The notes beneath the pieces are model-generated. The model saw only the letters and a list, made by a program, of their open reading frames with translations, was not told the origin of the DNA and made no database searches. 46,573 nt of DNA from Agathobaculum desmolans ATCC 43058 (GTDB taxonomy: Bacteria; Bacillota; Clostridia; Oscillospirales; Butyricicoccaceae): NCBI RefSeq assembly GCF_000701665.1, contig NZ_JNJN01000021.1:1-46573 (forward strand), written 5' to 3'. Of this stretch, positions 35,708-43,674 are shown one piece after another (the stretch's first letter is position 1; every line of letters begins with the position of its first letter). The position numbers and the translations under genes are program-made.

Positions 35708-35797
35708 AGGTACGCTCCCATCCTTCATCCTGTGTAATCATCTGCATTGCAGCTTGCTCTCCGGCGGACTACCGCCGCAGCAAATGACATAACCGGC

Positions 35798-35847
35798 TTG
35801 TTTTTTCTGTTACATGTTATTATAACACAGCCGCTGCAACTCGGCAA
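35798..35847. promoter_or_regulatory. Divergent overlapping promoters of ldh and the SLH gene
   Basis: Plus: TTGTTT (35798-35803), 17 bases, TATAAC (35821-35826). Minus: TTGCCG (35847-35842), 17 bases, TATAAT (35824-35819). The two -10 boxes share bases 35821-35824, centred on the palindrome TGTTATTATAACA, so polymerase at one excludes the other. Confidence 0.7.
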
Positions 35848-35922
35848 ACCATAAGATACCGTTTTTTCGTGCATGGAAAAACGTCCTCTGCGGACATACT
35901 ATCCGAGAAAGGAAGTGGATAT

Positions 35923-36867
35923 ATGGAAAATATCCAGCATTGCGGTGTCATCGGTGTCGGCTTTGTCGGTTCCACCTGCGCCTATACACTTGCGGTTTCC
36001 GGCCTATTTTCCGAGGTTGTGCTGGTCGATATGAACCATGCCAAAGCCGAAGGGGAAGCCGCAGACATCAACCACGGCGTGGCCTTTGCCAAGCCCTGCC
36101 GCGTGCGTGCCGGGACATATGCCGATCTTGCCCGCTGCGGTCTGGTCATCATCGCGGCAGGCGCCAACCAGAAGCCCGGCGAAACCCGTATTCAGCTTTT
36201 AGGGCGCAACCGCGCGATCCTGTCCTCCATTATCGGGCAGCTGCGGGAAGCAGGCTTTGCAGGCGTCCTGCTTATCGTTTCCAACCCAGTGGATGTGCTG
36301 ACCTGTATGGCGCAGCAGCTATCCGGTCTGCCCGCCGGACAGGTGATCGGCTCGGGCACGGTGCTGGACACCGCACGGCTCAAATACCTGCTGGGACAGC
36401 GGCTCGGGGTGGACAGCCGCAACGTGCACGCCTTTATCATCGGCGAACACGGCGACAGCGAGCTGGCGGTTTGGTCCAGCGCCAATATCTCCGGTGTTGA
36501 TCTGGATGATTACTGCCGCCTTTCCGGTATGCCCGATCCCGCACGCGAACTGCAGCAGATCTACGAACATGTGCGTGACGCGGCTTATGCGATCATCCAA
36601 AGCAAGGGCGCAACCTATTACGGCATCGGTATGGCGGTGCGCCGGATCGCCGAAGCCATTGTACGCGATGAGCGCTCAGTTCTTCCGGTCTCCTCCCTGA
36701 TCACCGGACAATATGGCGTGGATAACGTCTGTTTGGGTATGCCCTCCATTGTCGGGCGCGGCGGCGTGCAGCATGTGCTGGATATTCCGCTCTCCCCCGC
36801 CGAGCTGACAAAACTGCAGGACTCCGCCCAGAAAATGCGTGCACTGCTCGATGAAATTGAGCACTGA
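35923..36867 (+). CDS. ldh: L-lactate dehydrogenase
   Basis: A 314-residue NAD-dependent enzyme reducing pyruvate to lactate. GVIGVGFVGST binds NAD; Gln83 in GANQKPGETR marks lactate rather than malate specificity; the substrate Arg is in that motif, and catalytic His176 is in GEHGDSE. ATG 35923 follows AAAGGAAG. Single gene between its promoter and terminator; expressed against the SLH gene from an overlapping promoter. Confidence 0.95.
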   Translation: MENIQHCGVIGVGFVGSTCAYTLAVSGLFSEVVLVDMNHAKAEGEAADINHGVAFAKPCRVRAGTYADLARCGLVIIAAGANQKPGETRIQLLGRNRAILSSIIGQLREAGFAGVLLIVSNPVDVLTCMAQQLSGLPAGQVIGSGTVLDTARLKYLLGQRLGVDSRNVHAFIIGEHGDSELAVWSSANISGVDLDDYCRLSGMPDPARELQQIYEHVRDAAYAIIQSKGATYYGIGMAVRRIAEAIVRDERSVLPVSSLITGQYGVDNVCLGMPSIVGRGGVQHVLDIPLSPAELTKLQDSAQKMRALLDEIEH

Positions 36868-36871
36868 GCCG

Positions 36872-36920
36872 TAAAACAATGCTGCACCGTTCCATCACGG
36901 AGCGATGCAGCACTGTTTTA
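36872..36920. terminator. Two-way terminator between ldh and pycA
   Basis: TAAAACAATGCTGCA (36872-36886) pairs with TGCAGCACTGTTTTA (36906-36920), one mismatch, inner GTTCC/GGAGC, ending TTTTATTTT. Confidence 0.85.
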
Positions 36921-36927
36921 TTTTCGA

Positions 36928-39900
36928 TTATTTGATCACCGCAAGCAGCTCGCCGGCCTTGACGACCGCTCCCTCCTTGACCAGCAGGCGATCCACCTTG
37001 CCGGATATGCGCGCCACGACCGAGGTCTCCATCTTCATGGCCTCCAGAACAAGCAGCACCTGATTGCGCTCGACCGTATCGCCTTCGCGCACCAGAACAC
37101 GAGACACCAGCCCCGGCATCGCCGCACCAACCTGTCCCTTATCCTGCGGATCTGCCAACTGCACCTGCTCCACAACCGAACCGGCCTGCGGATCACGAAC
37201 CGTGATTTCGCGGCGCATGCCGTTCAGCTCAAACAGCACTGTGCGCGTGCCGTCCTCATGCCGGTCGCCCAAACCGAGGTATTTGACCACCAGCGTTTTT
37301 CCGTCCTCAATGTTGATCTGGTTGGTCTCACCGAGCGCCATACCGTTAAAAAACACATGGCTGCCCATTCGGGTGATATAGCCATATTCCTTGCGGTGGC
37401 GGCAGTATTCCTCCACCACCTTGGGGTACAGGCACCATGAAAGCACGGTGCGTTCCTTCGCGCCGGGCCAGAACTGCTCCACCGCCTGCCGTGCAGCGGT
37501 AAAGTCCACCGGCTCCAGCAGCGACCCCGGGCGGCAGGTGATCGGTTCCTCCCCCTTGAGCACCAGCTTTTGCAGCGCAGGCGGGAAGCCGCCCTCCGGC
37601 TGCCCCATCATGCCCTTGAAATAGGATACCACCGAATCCGGGAAGGTCAGCGCTTCGCCCTTTTCCAAAATATTTTCCGGTGTCAAACGGTTCTGTACCA
37701 TAAAAATCGCCAAATCGCCCACCATTTTCGAGGACGGCGTCACCTTAACGATATCGCCCAGCATCAGATTGACCCGCTGGTACATCTCGCGCACATCCTC
37801 AAACTGACTGCCGAGGCCGAGCGCTTCCACCTGCGACTGTAAATTGGTGTACTGCCCGCCGGGCATCTCATAGCGGTAAATGTCGGTTGAAGGCGCTTTC
37901 AGGCCGCCGTCAAACGAACGGTAGCGCAGCCGGACATCCGCCCAATAATTGCTCAGCTTCTGCAAACCGTCCGGATCGAGTCCGGTATCGCGCTCCTGCC
38001 CGTGCAGCGCCGCCACCACCGCGTTCATGGACGGCTGGCTGGTCATCGAAGACAGCGAATCGATCGCGGTGTCCACGATATCCACACCCGCCTCGGCCGC
38101 GAGCAGCAGCGCCGCCACCTGATTGCCCGAGGTATCGTGTGTGTGCAGATGGATCGGCAGACCGACCTCGTTTTTCAGCGCTGTTACCAACTTTTTCGCC
38201 GCATAGGGCTTGAGCAGGCCGGACATATCCTTGATGCACAGCAGGTGCGCCCCGCGTTTTTCGATTTCCTTGGCGAGATTTACATAATAGTTCAGCGTGT
38301 ACTTATCCCGCTTGGGATCAAGGATGTCGCCCGTGTAGCAGATCGCTGCCTCGCACAGCTTGCCCTGACACAGCACCTCGTCCATCGCGACCTCCATACC
38401 GGGCAGCCAGTTGAGCGAGTCGAACACGCGGAACACGTCGATACCGGTTTTGGCTGCCTCCTTTACGAACGCACGCACCAGATTATCCGGGTAATTCGCG
38501 TAGCCGACCAGACTTGAGCCGCGCAGCAGCATCTGCAGCGGGATGTTCGGTATCTTCTCACGCAGCAGTTCAAGCCGCTCCCACGGGGATTCATGCAGGA
38601 AGCGGTAAGCCGTGTCAAAGGTCGCGCCACCCCAGCACTCCAGTGAAAAGCAGTTGTTCAGGATCTCCGCGGTGCCCTCTGCCGCGCCCAGCATATCACG
38701 GGTGCGCATCCGGGTCGCAAGCAGGGACTGATGTGCATCCCGCATGGTGGTATCGGTGATCAGCAGCCGTTTTTCATGCAGCACGTAGTTTTTCACTGCT
38801 TCCGGGCCTTCCCGGTCGAGTAACTGCTTGAGCCCTTCCGGCTGCGCCGTGTGCTCCGGACGCGGGAAACGCGGTACATCATACTGTGCCCGCTCCGCCG
38901 AGGGGTTGGCAACCTGAATCTCCGCAATATAGCGCAGCACCTTGGTCGCGCGATCCTTCCCCTCTTCAAAATCGAACAGCTCGGGCGTTTCATCAATAAA
39001 CTTAGTGTGGCACCGGCCTGCCTGAAAATCCGGATGCTGCAAAATGTTTGTAATAAACGGGATATTGGTCTTTACGCCGCGAATCTGCTCCTCACTGATG
39101 GCACGCAGCGCCTTGCGGCACAGCCCGTCAAAGGTCTGGTCATGGCAGGTGATCTTAACAAGCAGGGAATCGTAATACGGCGACACCTCCGCGCCGACAT
39201 AGCTGTTGCTGCCGTCCAGACGCACGCCGTTGCCGCCTGAAGACCGGTACGAGGTGATTTTGCCGATATCCGGCAGGAAGTTGTTCTTGGGATCCTCAGT
39301 CGTGATGCGGCACTGAAGCGCATAGCCCCTCGCCTGTACATCCACCTGCCGGCGGATGCCGATCGCATCGTCAAACAGCGGATACCCTTCTGCAATCAAA
39401 ATCTGCGAACGCACAAGATCAATGCCGGTCAGCTCTTCGGTAACGGTATGCTCCACCTGAATACGCGGATTCATCTCGATAAAATAATAGCTGCCCGACT
39501 GGTCCACCAGAAACTCGATCGTACCCGCAGACACATATCCGACGTGCCGCGCGATCTTGACCGCGTCGGCATACAGGCGGTTGCGCAGTTCTTCCGGTAC
39601 GCTCCACGCCGGTGCAAATTCGACCACCTTCTGGTAGCGCCGCTGCAGTGAGCAATCGCGCTCATACAGATGCACAATATTGCCGTAGCGGTCGCCCAGA
39701 ATCTGCACCTCAATATGCTTCGGCTCCACAAGAAACTTTTCGATGAAAATATCCTCATTGCCGAAGGCCTTGCGCGCTTCGCTCTGCACCTGCGGGAAAT
39801 GAACACGCAGCTCTTCCGCTGTATCGCAGCGGCGCATACCGCGTCCGCCGCCGCCGCCCGCAGCCTTAAGCAGCACCGGATAACCGTACTGTTCCGCCAG

Positions 39901-40353
39901 CGCGACCGCGTCCTCTGCATCCCGCAGCGGCCGCGTCGATCCGGGGATCGTCGGCACACCGCAGGCCTGTGCAATGGTCTTTGCCGCCAGCTTATCCCCC
40001 ATCTGATCCAGTATCTCGGGAGACGGACCGATAAAGGTGATCCCGGCATCCCGGCAGGCGCGGGCAAACTCCGCGTTTTCCGATAAAAAGCCGTAGCCGG
40101 GATGGATCGCATCCACGTTGCGCCGCTTGGCCAGATCAATAATCCCCGGTATATCCAAATATGCTGCCAGCGGGCTTTTGTTCTCTCCGATCAGATATGC
40201 CTCATCCGCGCGGGTGCGGTACAGGCTGTATGTATCCTCCGCCGAATACACAGCGACCGTCCGCAGGTTCAAATCATAACATGCGCGGAAAATACGCAGC
40301 GCGATTTCTCCGCGATTGGCTACCATGATTTTTTGGAACGGCTTGATCTCCAT
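36928..40353 (-). CDS. pycA: Pyruvate carboxylase
   Basis: A complete 1,141-residue single-chain enzyme making oxaloacetate from pyruvate, bicarbonate and ATP. The biotin carboxylase part (about 1-455) has HPGYGFLSE, AAGGGGGRGM and EMNPRIQVEHTVTEE. The carboxyltransferase part (about 530-830) begins TDTTMRDAHQSLLATRMRT. The biotin carrier domain ends the protein, with EAMKM and biotinylated Lys1107. ATG 40353 follows AGGAAGGG. Confidence 0.97.
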   Translation of the reverse strand: MEIKPFQKIMVANRGEIALRIFRACYDLNLRTVAVYSAEDTYSLYRTRADEAYLIGENKSPLAAYLDIPGIIDLAKRRNVDAIHPGYGFLSENAEFARACRDAGITFIGPSPEILDQMGDKLAAKTIAQACGVPTIPGSTRPLRDAEDAVALAEQYGYPVLLKAAGGGGGRGMRRCDTAEELRVHFPQVQSEARKAFGNEDIFIEKFLVEPKHIEVQILGDRYGNIVHLYERDCSLQRRYQKVVEFAPAWSVPEELRNRLYADAVKIARHVGYVSAGTIEFLVDQSGSYYFIEMNPRIQVEHTVTEELTGIDLVRSQILIAEGYPLFDDAIGIRRQVDVQARGYALQCRITTEDPKNNFLPDIGKITSYRSSGGNGVRLDGSNSYVGAEVSPYYDSLLVKITCHDQTFDGLCRKALRAISEEQIRGVKTNIPFITNILQHPDFQAGRCHTKFIDETPELFDFEEGKDRATKVLRYIAEIQVANPSAERAQYDVPRFPRPEHTAQPEGLKQLLDREGPEAVKNYVLHEKRLLITDTTMRDAHQSLLATRMRTRDMLGAAEGTAEILNNCFSLECWGGATFDTAYRFLHESPWERLELLREKIPNIPLQMLLRGSSLVGYANYPDNLVRAFVKEAAKTGIDVFRVFDSLNWLPGMEVAMDEVLCQGKLCEAAICYTGDILDPKRDKYTLNYYVNLAKEIEKRGAHLLCIKDMSGLLKPYAAKKLVTALKNEVGLPIHLHTHDTSGNQVAALLLAAEAGVDIVDTAIDSLSSMTSQPSMNAVVAALHGQERDTGLDPDGLQKLSNYWADVRLRYRSFDGGLKAPSTDIYRYEMPGGQYTNLQSQVEALGLGSQFEDVREMYQRVNLMLGDIVKVTPSSKMVGDLAIFMVQNRLTPENILEKGEALTFPDSVVSYFKGMMGQPEGGFPPALQKLVLKGEEPITCRPGSLLEPVDFTAARQAVEQFWPGAKERTVLSWCLYPKVVEEYCRHRKEYGYITRMGSHVFFNGMALGETNQINIEDGKTLVVKYLGLGDRHEDGTRTVLFELNGMRREITVRDPQAGSVVEQVQLADPQDKGQVGAAMPGLVSRVLVREGDTVERNQVLLVLEAMKMETSVVARISGKVDRLLVKEGAVVKAGELLAVIK

Positions 40354-40392
40354 AGGGCATCCCTTCCTCTCCGCAAGTCAAATTGTTCCTTC

Positions 40393-40421
40393 ATCATAGC
40401 ACGCTTTTTATCTTTCTCCAA
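40393..40421 (-). promoter_or_regulatory. Sigma-A promoter of pycA
   Basis: Minus-strand TTGGAG (40421-40416), 17 bases, TATGAT (40398-40393). The rest of the gap to 40638 is pyrimidine-rich on the plus strand and holds no gene I can support. Confidence 0.7.
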
Positions 40422-40557
40422 GTCCTTTTCCGAAAAAAGTCCGATTTTTTACAAAATATTTTTCAGATCCCTTTATTCACCCCTGCACCGCCCCCTCTCC
40501 TCCACCGCAGCCACAGCCCCCTCCGGAAGCAATAGCCCTTCAAACCCCGCGAAATGT

Positions 40558-40587
40558 TTCACCGCAGGCATGCTTCTATGTTATAAT
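40558..40587 (+). promoter_or_regulatory. Probable promoter of the DUF3795 gene
   Basis: TATAAT at 40582-40587 with TTCACC 18 bases upstream (40558-40563). Confidence 0.5.
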
Positions 40588-40638
40588 ATTGATAACCATT
40601 CTCTGCATATCACACCATACAAAGGGAGAGACCGACCC

Positions 40639-40968
40639 ATGAACAAGATGATCGGATACTGCGGATTAAACTGCGAAACGTGCGATGCCTATCTGGCAAC
40701 AATCCATAATGATCAGGCGCTGCGTGAAAGAACAGCAAAAGCATGGGCTGCACTCAATCAGGCGCCCATTCTGCCGGAACATATTAACTGTGAGGGATGC
40801 CGTACAAACGGAGTGAAAACCGTATTTTGCGAACATCTTTGCCATATCCGGCAGTGTGCACTGCAAAAAGGCGTTTCCTCTTGCGGTATCTGCGAAAACA
40901 TGGCGGAATGTCCCACACTTCAGCAAATCCTTTCCCACAATCCGGATGCACGGAAAAACCTTACATAA
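40639..40968 (+). CDS. DUF3795 Cys-rich protein
   Basis: A 109-residue protein beginning MNKMIGYCGLNCETCDAY, the DUF3795 (PF12675) hallmark, with further CEGC, CEHLCHIRQC and CGICENMAEC. Eleven or so cysteines in pairs suggest zinc or iron-sulfur binding. Function unknown. ATG 40639 follows AAAGGGAGAG. Its stop lies nine bases from the end of the convergent small membrane ORF, with no hairpin between. Confidence 0.85.
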   Translation: MNKMIGYCGLNCETCDAYLATIHNDQALRERTAKAWAALNQAPILPEHINCEGCRTNGVKTVFCEHLCHIRQCALQKGVSSCGICENMAECPTLQQILSHNPDARKNLT

Positions 40969-40977
40969 AATGCACAG

Positions 40978-41127
40978 TCACCCCATCAGGCTGTGCGTGA
41001 TATACACACAGCAGCTGAAAAAAAGGATCAGTGCCAACAGCGCTGCATAGATCAAAGCGATCTGCGCGCGTGTAAATGTTTTTTCTCCGGAGCCATAGCA
41101 GTTCCTTCTGCTGATCGCAGCCGTCAA
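40978..41127 (-). CDS. 49-residue single-helix membrane protein (coupled small ORF)
   Basis: A TTG at 41127 overlaps the stop of the CoA-transferase remnant (TTGA), and the frame runs 49 codons. Residues 1-20 are polar and basic (MTAAISRRNCYGSGEKTFTR); residues about 21-45 are a strong membrane helix (AQIALIYAALLALILFFSCC, VYIT). No ATG or clear ribosome site: translation would depend on ribosomes ending the upstream frame. It could instead be the last helix of a gene truncated by the same event that shrank its neighbour. Family unknown. Confidence 0.4.
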   Translation of the reverse strand: MTAAISRRNCYGSGEKTFTRAQIALIYAALLALILFFSCCVYITHSLMG

Positions 41128-41483
41128 ACGCTGGGCTTTTCCCCAAAGCGGCGTTCATATTCCTCCGTAAGCTCAACACGGAACTTCGGATGCGCGATTG
41201 CGATCAGGCGCTTGGCACGCTCACGCAGGGTCTGTCCACGCAGCTGCGCTACACCGTACTCGGTCACGATATAATTCACATCACAACGGCTGGTTGTAAC
41301 CGGTGCGCCTGTAGTTAGTAGAGGAACAATTTTAGATATGGATTCATCTTTTGTAGTAGAATGCAACGCGATGATCGGCTCACCCACCGCGTGGCCAAAC
41401 ACCACGCGGTCGCCGTCGTGGATCAGGCTGACGGCCTGCTCCGGCGTCATCGTATGCTCTTTATAGTAGCTTCTCCAATCCAT
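41124..41483 (-). pseudogene. Internally deleted 4-hydroxybutyrate CoA-transferase (119 codons left)
   Basis: The first 35 or so residues (MDWRSYYKEHTMTPEQAV, ending HAVGEP) match the start, and residues from about 37 on (KIVPLLTTGAPVTTSRCDV, YIVTEYGVAQLRGQTLRERA) match the end of acetyl-CoA hydrolase/4-hydroxybutyrate CoA-transferases, which are about 430 residues. The middle 310 or so, including the catalytic Glu that forms the CoA thioester, is absent, joined in frame at EPIIALHST. It cannot be an active transferase. The reading frame and its position 15 bases after the dehydrogenase gene are preserved, so the deletion may be recent or an assembly collapse. Confidence 0.85.
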
Positions 41484-41498
41484 TTGCTCTCCCCCCGC

Positions 41499-42620
41499 TC
41501 AATAGGCTGCGCGGTAGATCGCAAGCAGATCCTCTTCGGTCAGCACCGCGTAATTATTGCCCAGCAGACGCTGTTGGGTCTGCATCACGCTGTGCGCAAA
41601 GTCCGGCAGTTCCTCCGCGGTCACGCCATGCGCGTGCAGCGGCCCCCTTTCCAGTACCGCATCCATCAGAGTATACAGCTGTTCCAGTGCGAATACCGGC
41701 TCTACATCCAGTTCCTTCGCCAGCAGTTCTTCCAGACGGTTGATTTTGCCGATCGGCTTTTTTTCCTGATACTTACGCATCACATCCGCAAACATGAGCT
41801 GATTGGCCTGCCCGTGCGGGATATGATGCACGCCGCCGAGCGGATACGCCATCGCGTGCACCGCCGCGCACCCTGCATGGCCAAACGCGATGCCCGCAAA
41901 ATTGGATGCGCGCAGGAATTCCGGCGCATGCTGCTTCCAGCCGTCCTTGCTGCCGGACGCAACCGCATCCTTCCAGCCGCGCAGGATGAGCTGCAGCGCC
42001 TTTTCCGAAAACATCTCGCTCAGCGCACAGGCGTTCGGGCTGAGATAGCTTTCCACCGCATGCACCATTGCATCGATCGAGCTGGTCGCAAATACCGGAT
42101 ACGGCAGGCTGTCCAGCATAGCAGGCACAAGCGCCGCTTCATCCGCAAACATCGCAGGGGACACCAAACCGACCTTGATGCCCTTGGTTGTACGGTTGAT
42201 AATCGAGATGTTCGTTACCTCGCTGCCCGTGCCACAGGTTGTGGGCACAATAATCAGCGGATGCTCCTTTTCCAGCGATGCCATTCGGTCATACAGGTCA
42301 TCCACCTTATCGGACGGCTGCGCCACCGACAAAACCTTGGCGATATCGATCACCGTACCGCCGCCCACCGCAACAATACGGTCATAATCCTTATCCCGCA
42401 GATCGTTCAGAATCGCGTCCACCATCACATCGGTAGGCTCTCCCGCGCCGTACTTCTCCTGAAAGCAAGTATGGCAGCCCAGCTTCAGCGACGCGATCGT
42501 GGGATTGTAAATATATTCATTGGTCAGGATCAGATCGGCCGGGCCGAACTTCAGCGCCTTCGCCAGCGTTCCGAAATCCGCATATTCTGCAATGGACGGA
42601 ATCAGCTGAAAAGCTTTCAT
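41499..42620 (-). CDS. Iron-containing alcohol dehydrogenase, 4-hydroxybutyrate dehydrogenase-like
   Basis: A 373-residue group III alcohol dehydrogenase. GGGTVIDIAK binds NAD, TTCGTGSEVT follows, and the metal ligands lie in SSIDAMVHAVE and in GHAGCAAVHAMAYPLGGVHHIPHG. The sequence agrees with clostridial 4-hydroxybutyrate dehydrogenases (succinate semialdehyde to 4-hydroxybutyrate), and the neighbouring CoA-transferase remnant supports that. A role in inositol fermentation is an alternative, as it follows iolB by 12 bases. Confidence 0.78.
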   Translation of the reverse strand: MKAFQLIPSIAEYADFGTLAKALKFGPADLILTNEYIYNPTIASLKLGCHTCFQEKYGAGEPTDVMVDAILNDLRDKDYDRIVAVGGGTVIDIAKVLSVAQPSDKVDDLYDRMASLEKEHPLIIVPTTCGTGSEVTNISIINRTTKGIKVGLVSPAMFADEAALVPAMLDSLPYPVFATSSIDAMVHAVESYLSPNACALSEMFSEKALQLILRGWKDAVASGSKDGWKQHAPEFLRASNFAGIAFGHAGCAAVHAMAYPLGGVHHIPHGQANQLMFADVMRKYQEKKPIGKINRLEELLAKELDVEPVFALEQLYTLMDAVLERGPLHAHGVTAEELPDFAHSVMQTQQRLLGNNYAVLTEEDLLAIYRAAY

Positions 42621-42632
42621 GGTTTTGCCTCC

Positions 42633-43424
42633 TTAAATTTCCGGAAAAAATTTTGCATCCGCATGAGTCACCCACTCGTACTCCGGTACGACCGTGGTAA
42701 CGATATTCTTGTCGTCCTGCAGCCGGATGCACCACAGATAATACTCCGCATAGCCCGGCGCCGCCGCCTGCGAGTGTGTCACATTGCAGGGCATGCCGGT
42801 CAAATCGTTGTGCCTGACCTTATAGGCATCATCACCATACTCGGCCAGACCATAACCATTTTCCGGCAGGAACTTATAATAATACAGCTCCGGCTCCACA
42901 TGCTGATGCGGCGGATAGGAGGACCACTTGCCCGGGAAATGCACCACTTCGCCAATGAAAAAGTTGGTCTCGGGGCAGTTGGAGCGGTCAAAGAAGGTGC
43001 GTACCATGCGGGTGGAACACTCGTTCATCTGACCTGCGCCGCGTTCCTCATTCGCGCACAGGCAGTCCTCGGGGCGCATGAGCTTTGCTGCAAAGGGTCT
43101 CTTGTTCTCCGTGCGCGCCACTGCAACCTCAGTCTCGGTTTCTGCTGTAATGGTCACCTTGGTGTTCTGCGGCACGTGCAGCAGGATCGCGCCCTCATGA
43201 AAGCAGTCACGGCGCTCTACTGTTTCACTGCTGCCATTCCATGCAAAAGTCACCTTGCCGGACAGCAGGTCATAAACGACCTCCTGTGCATAATCAAAGT
43301 GCATCACATCGCCTGCCGCCATTTTAACAACACCGAACTCCATGCCCATCATTTCCGGATGCTCAACAGCAGAGACCATTTTATTATAGCCCGGTGCAAA
43401 CGGGCCATTGCTTGTATATTTCAT
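42633..43424 (-). CDS. iolB: 5-deoxy-glucuronate isomerase
   Basis: A 263-residue double cupin enzyme of myo-inositol breakdown, turning 5-deoxy-glucuronate into 2-deoxy-5-keto-gluconate. PPHQHVEPELYYYKF carries the metal-binding His and Glu, and the C-terminal EYYLWCIRLQDD is typical. ATG 43424 follows AAAGGAGCG; the frame is open 25 codons upstream but through a terminator stem. It is 250 bases downstream of iolD, with a hairpin leader between. Confidence 0.92.
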   Translation of the reverse strand: MKYTSNGPFAPGYNKMVSAVEHPEMMGMEFGVVKMAAGDVMHFDYAQEVVYDLLSGKVTFAWNGSSETVERRDCFHEGAILLHVPQNTKVTITAETETEVAVARTENKRPFAAKLMRPEDCLCANEERGAGQMNECSTRMVRTFFDRSNCPETNFFIGEVVHFPGKWSSYPPHQHVEPELYYYKFLPENGYGLAEYGDDAYKVRHNDLTGMPCNVTHSQAAAPGYAEYYLWCIRLQDDKNIVTTVVPEYEWVTHADAKFFPEI

Positions 43425-43456
43425 CGTTTTTCGCTCCTTTTTTCCGTTTTTTGCAG

Positions 43457-43486
43457 CAAAAAGCCGCCCGCTCTGTACGGGCGGCT
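43457..43486 (-). terminator. Intrinsic terminator in front of iolB (leader attenuator?)
   Basis: On the minus strand AGCCGCCCG (43486-43478) pairs with CGGGCGGCT (43470-43462) around TACAGAG and is followed by TTTTTGC. Its base is only about 33 bases upstream of the iolB ATG, leaving no room for another promoter, so it should either cut iolB off from iolD or work as a conditional terminator. Upstream (about 43540-43565) a GCTGCC/GGCAGC stem and a G-rich stretch could form an alternative pairing. Confidence 0.7.
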
Positions 43487-43674
43487 GTGCCTGATCCATC
43501 TATTTGTTCAGTACGGATACGATTTCGTCTTTCCCATTCCTCCGCTGCCCGCCCATCGGCAGCGCAGCCCCCTGTGCCGCGCTGCGTCCGGTACGGTGTG
43601 AGAGAAAATATCAGAGAATGCAATGAGCGTAATAAGAGATGCGGAAGAAGAAGAAAAGGGAATAACAAATTTTC

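Noticed and set aside
35811-35830. Possible Rex (NADH-sensing) operator in front of ldh
   Set aside because: TGTTA and TAACA halves are present but spaced 3 or 10 bases apart; Rex needs about 6 between these halves. The palindrome is explained by the overlapping -10 boxes.
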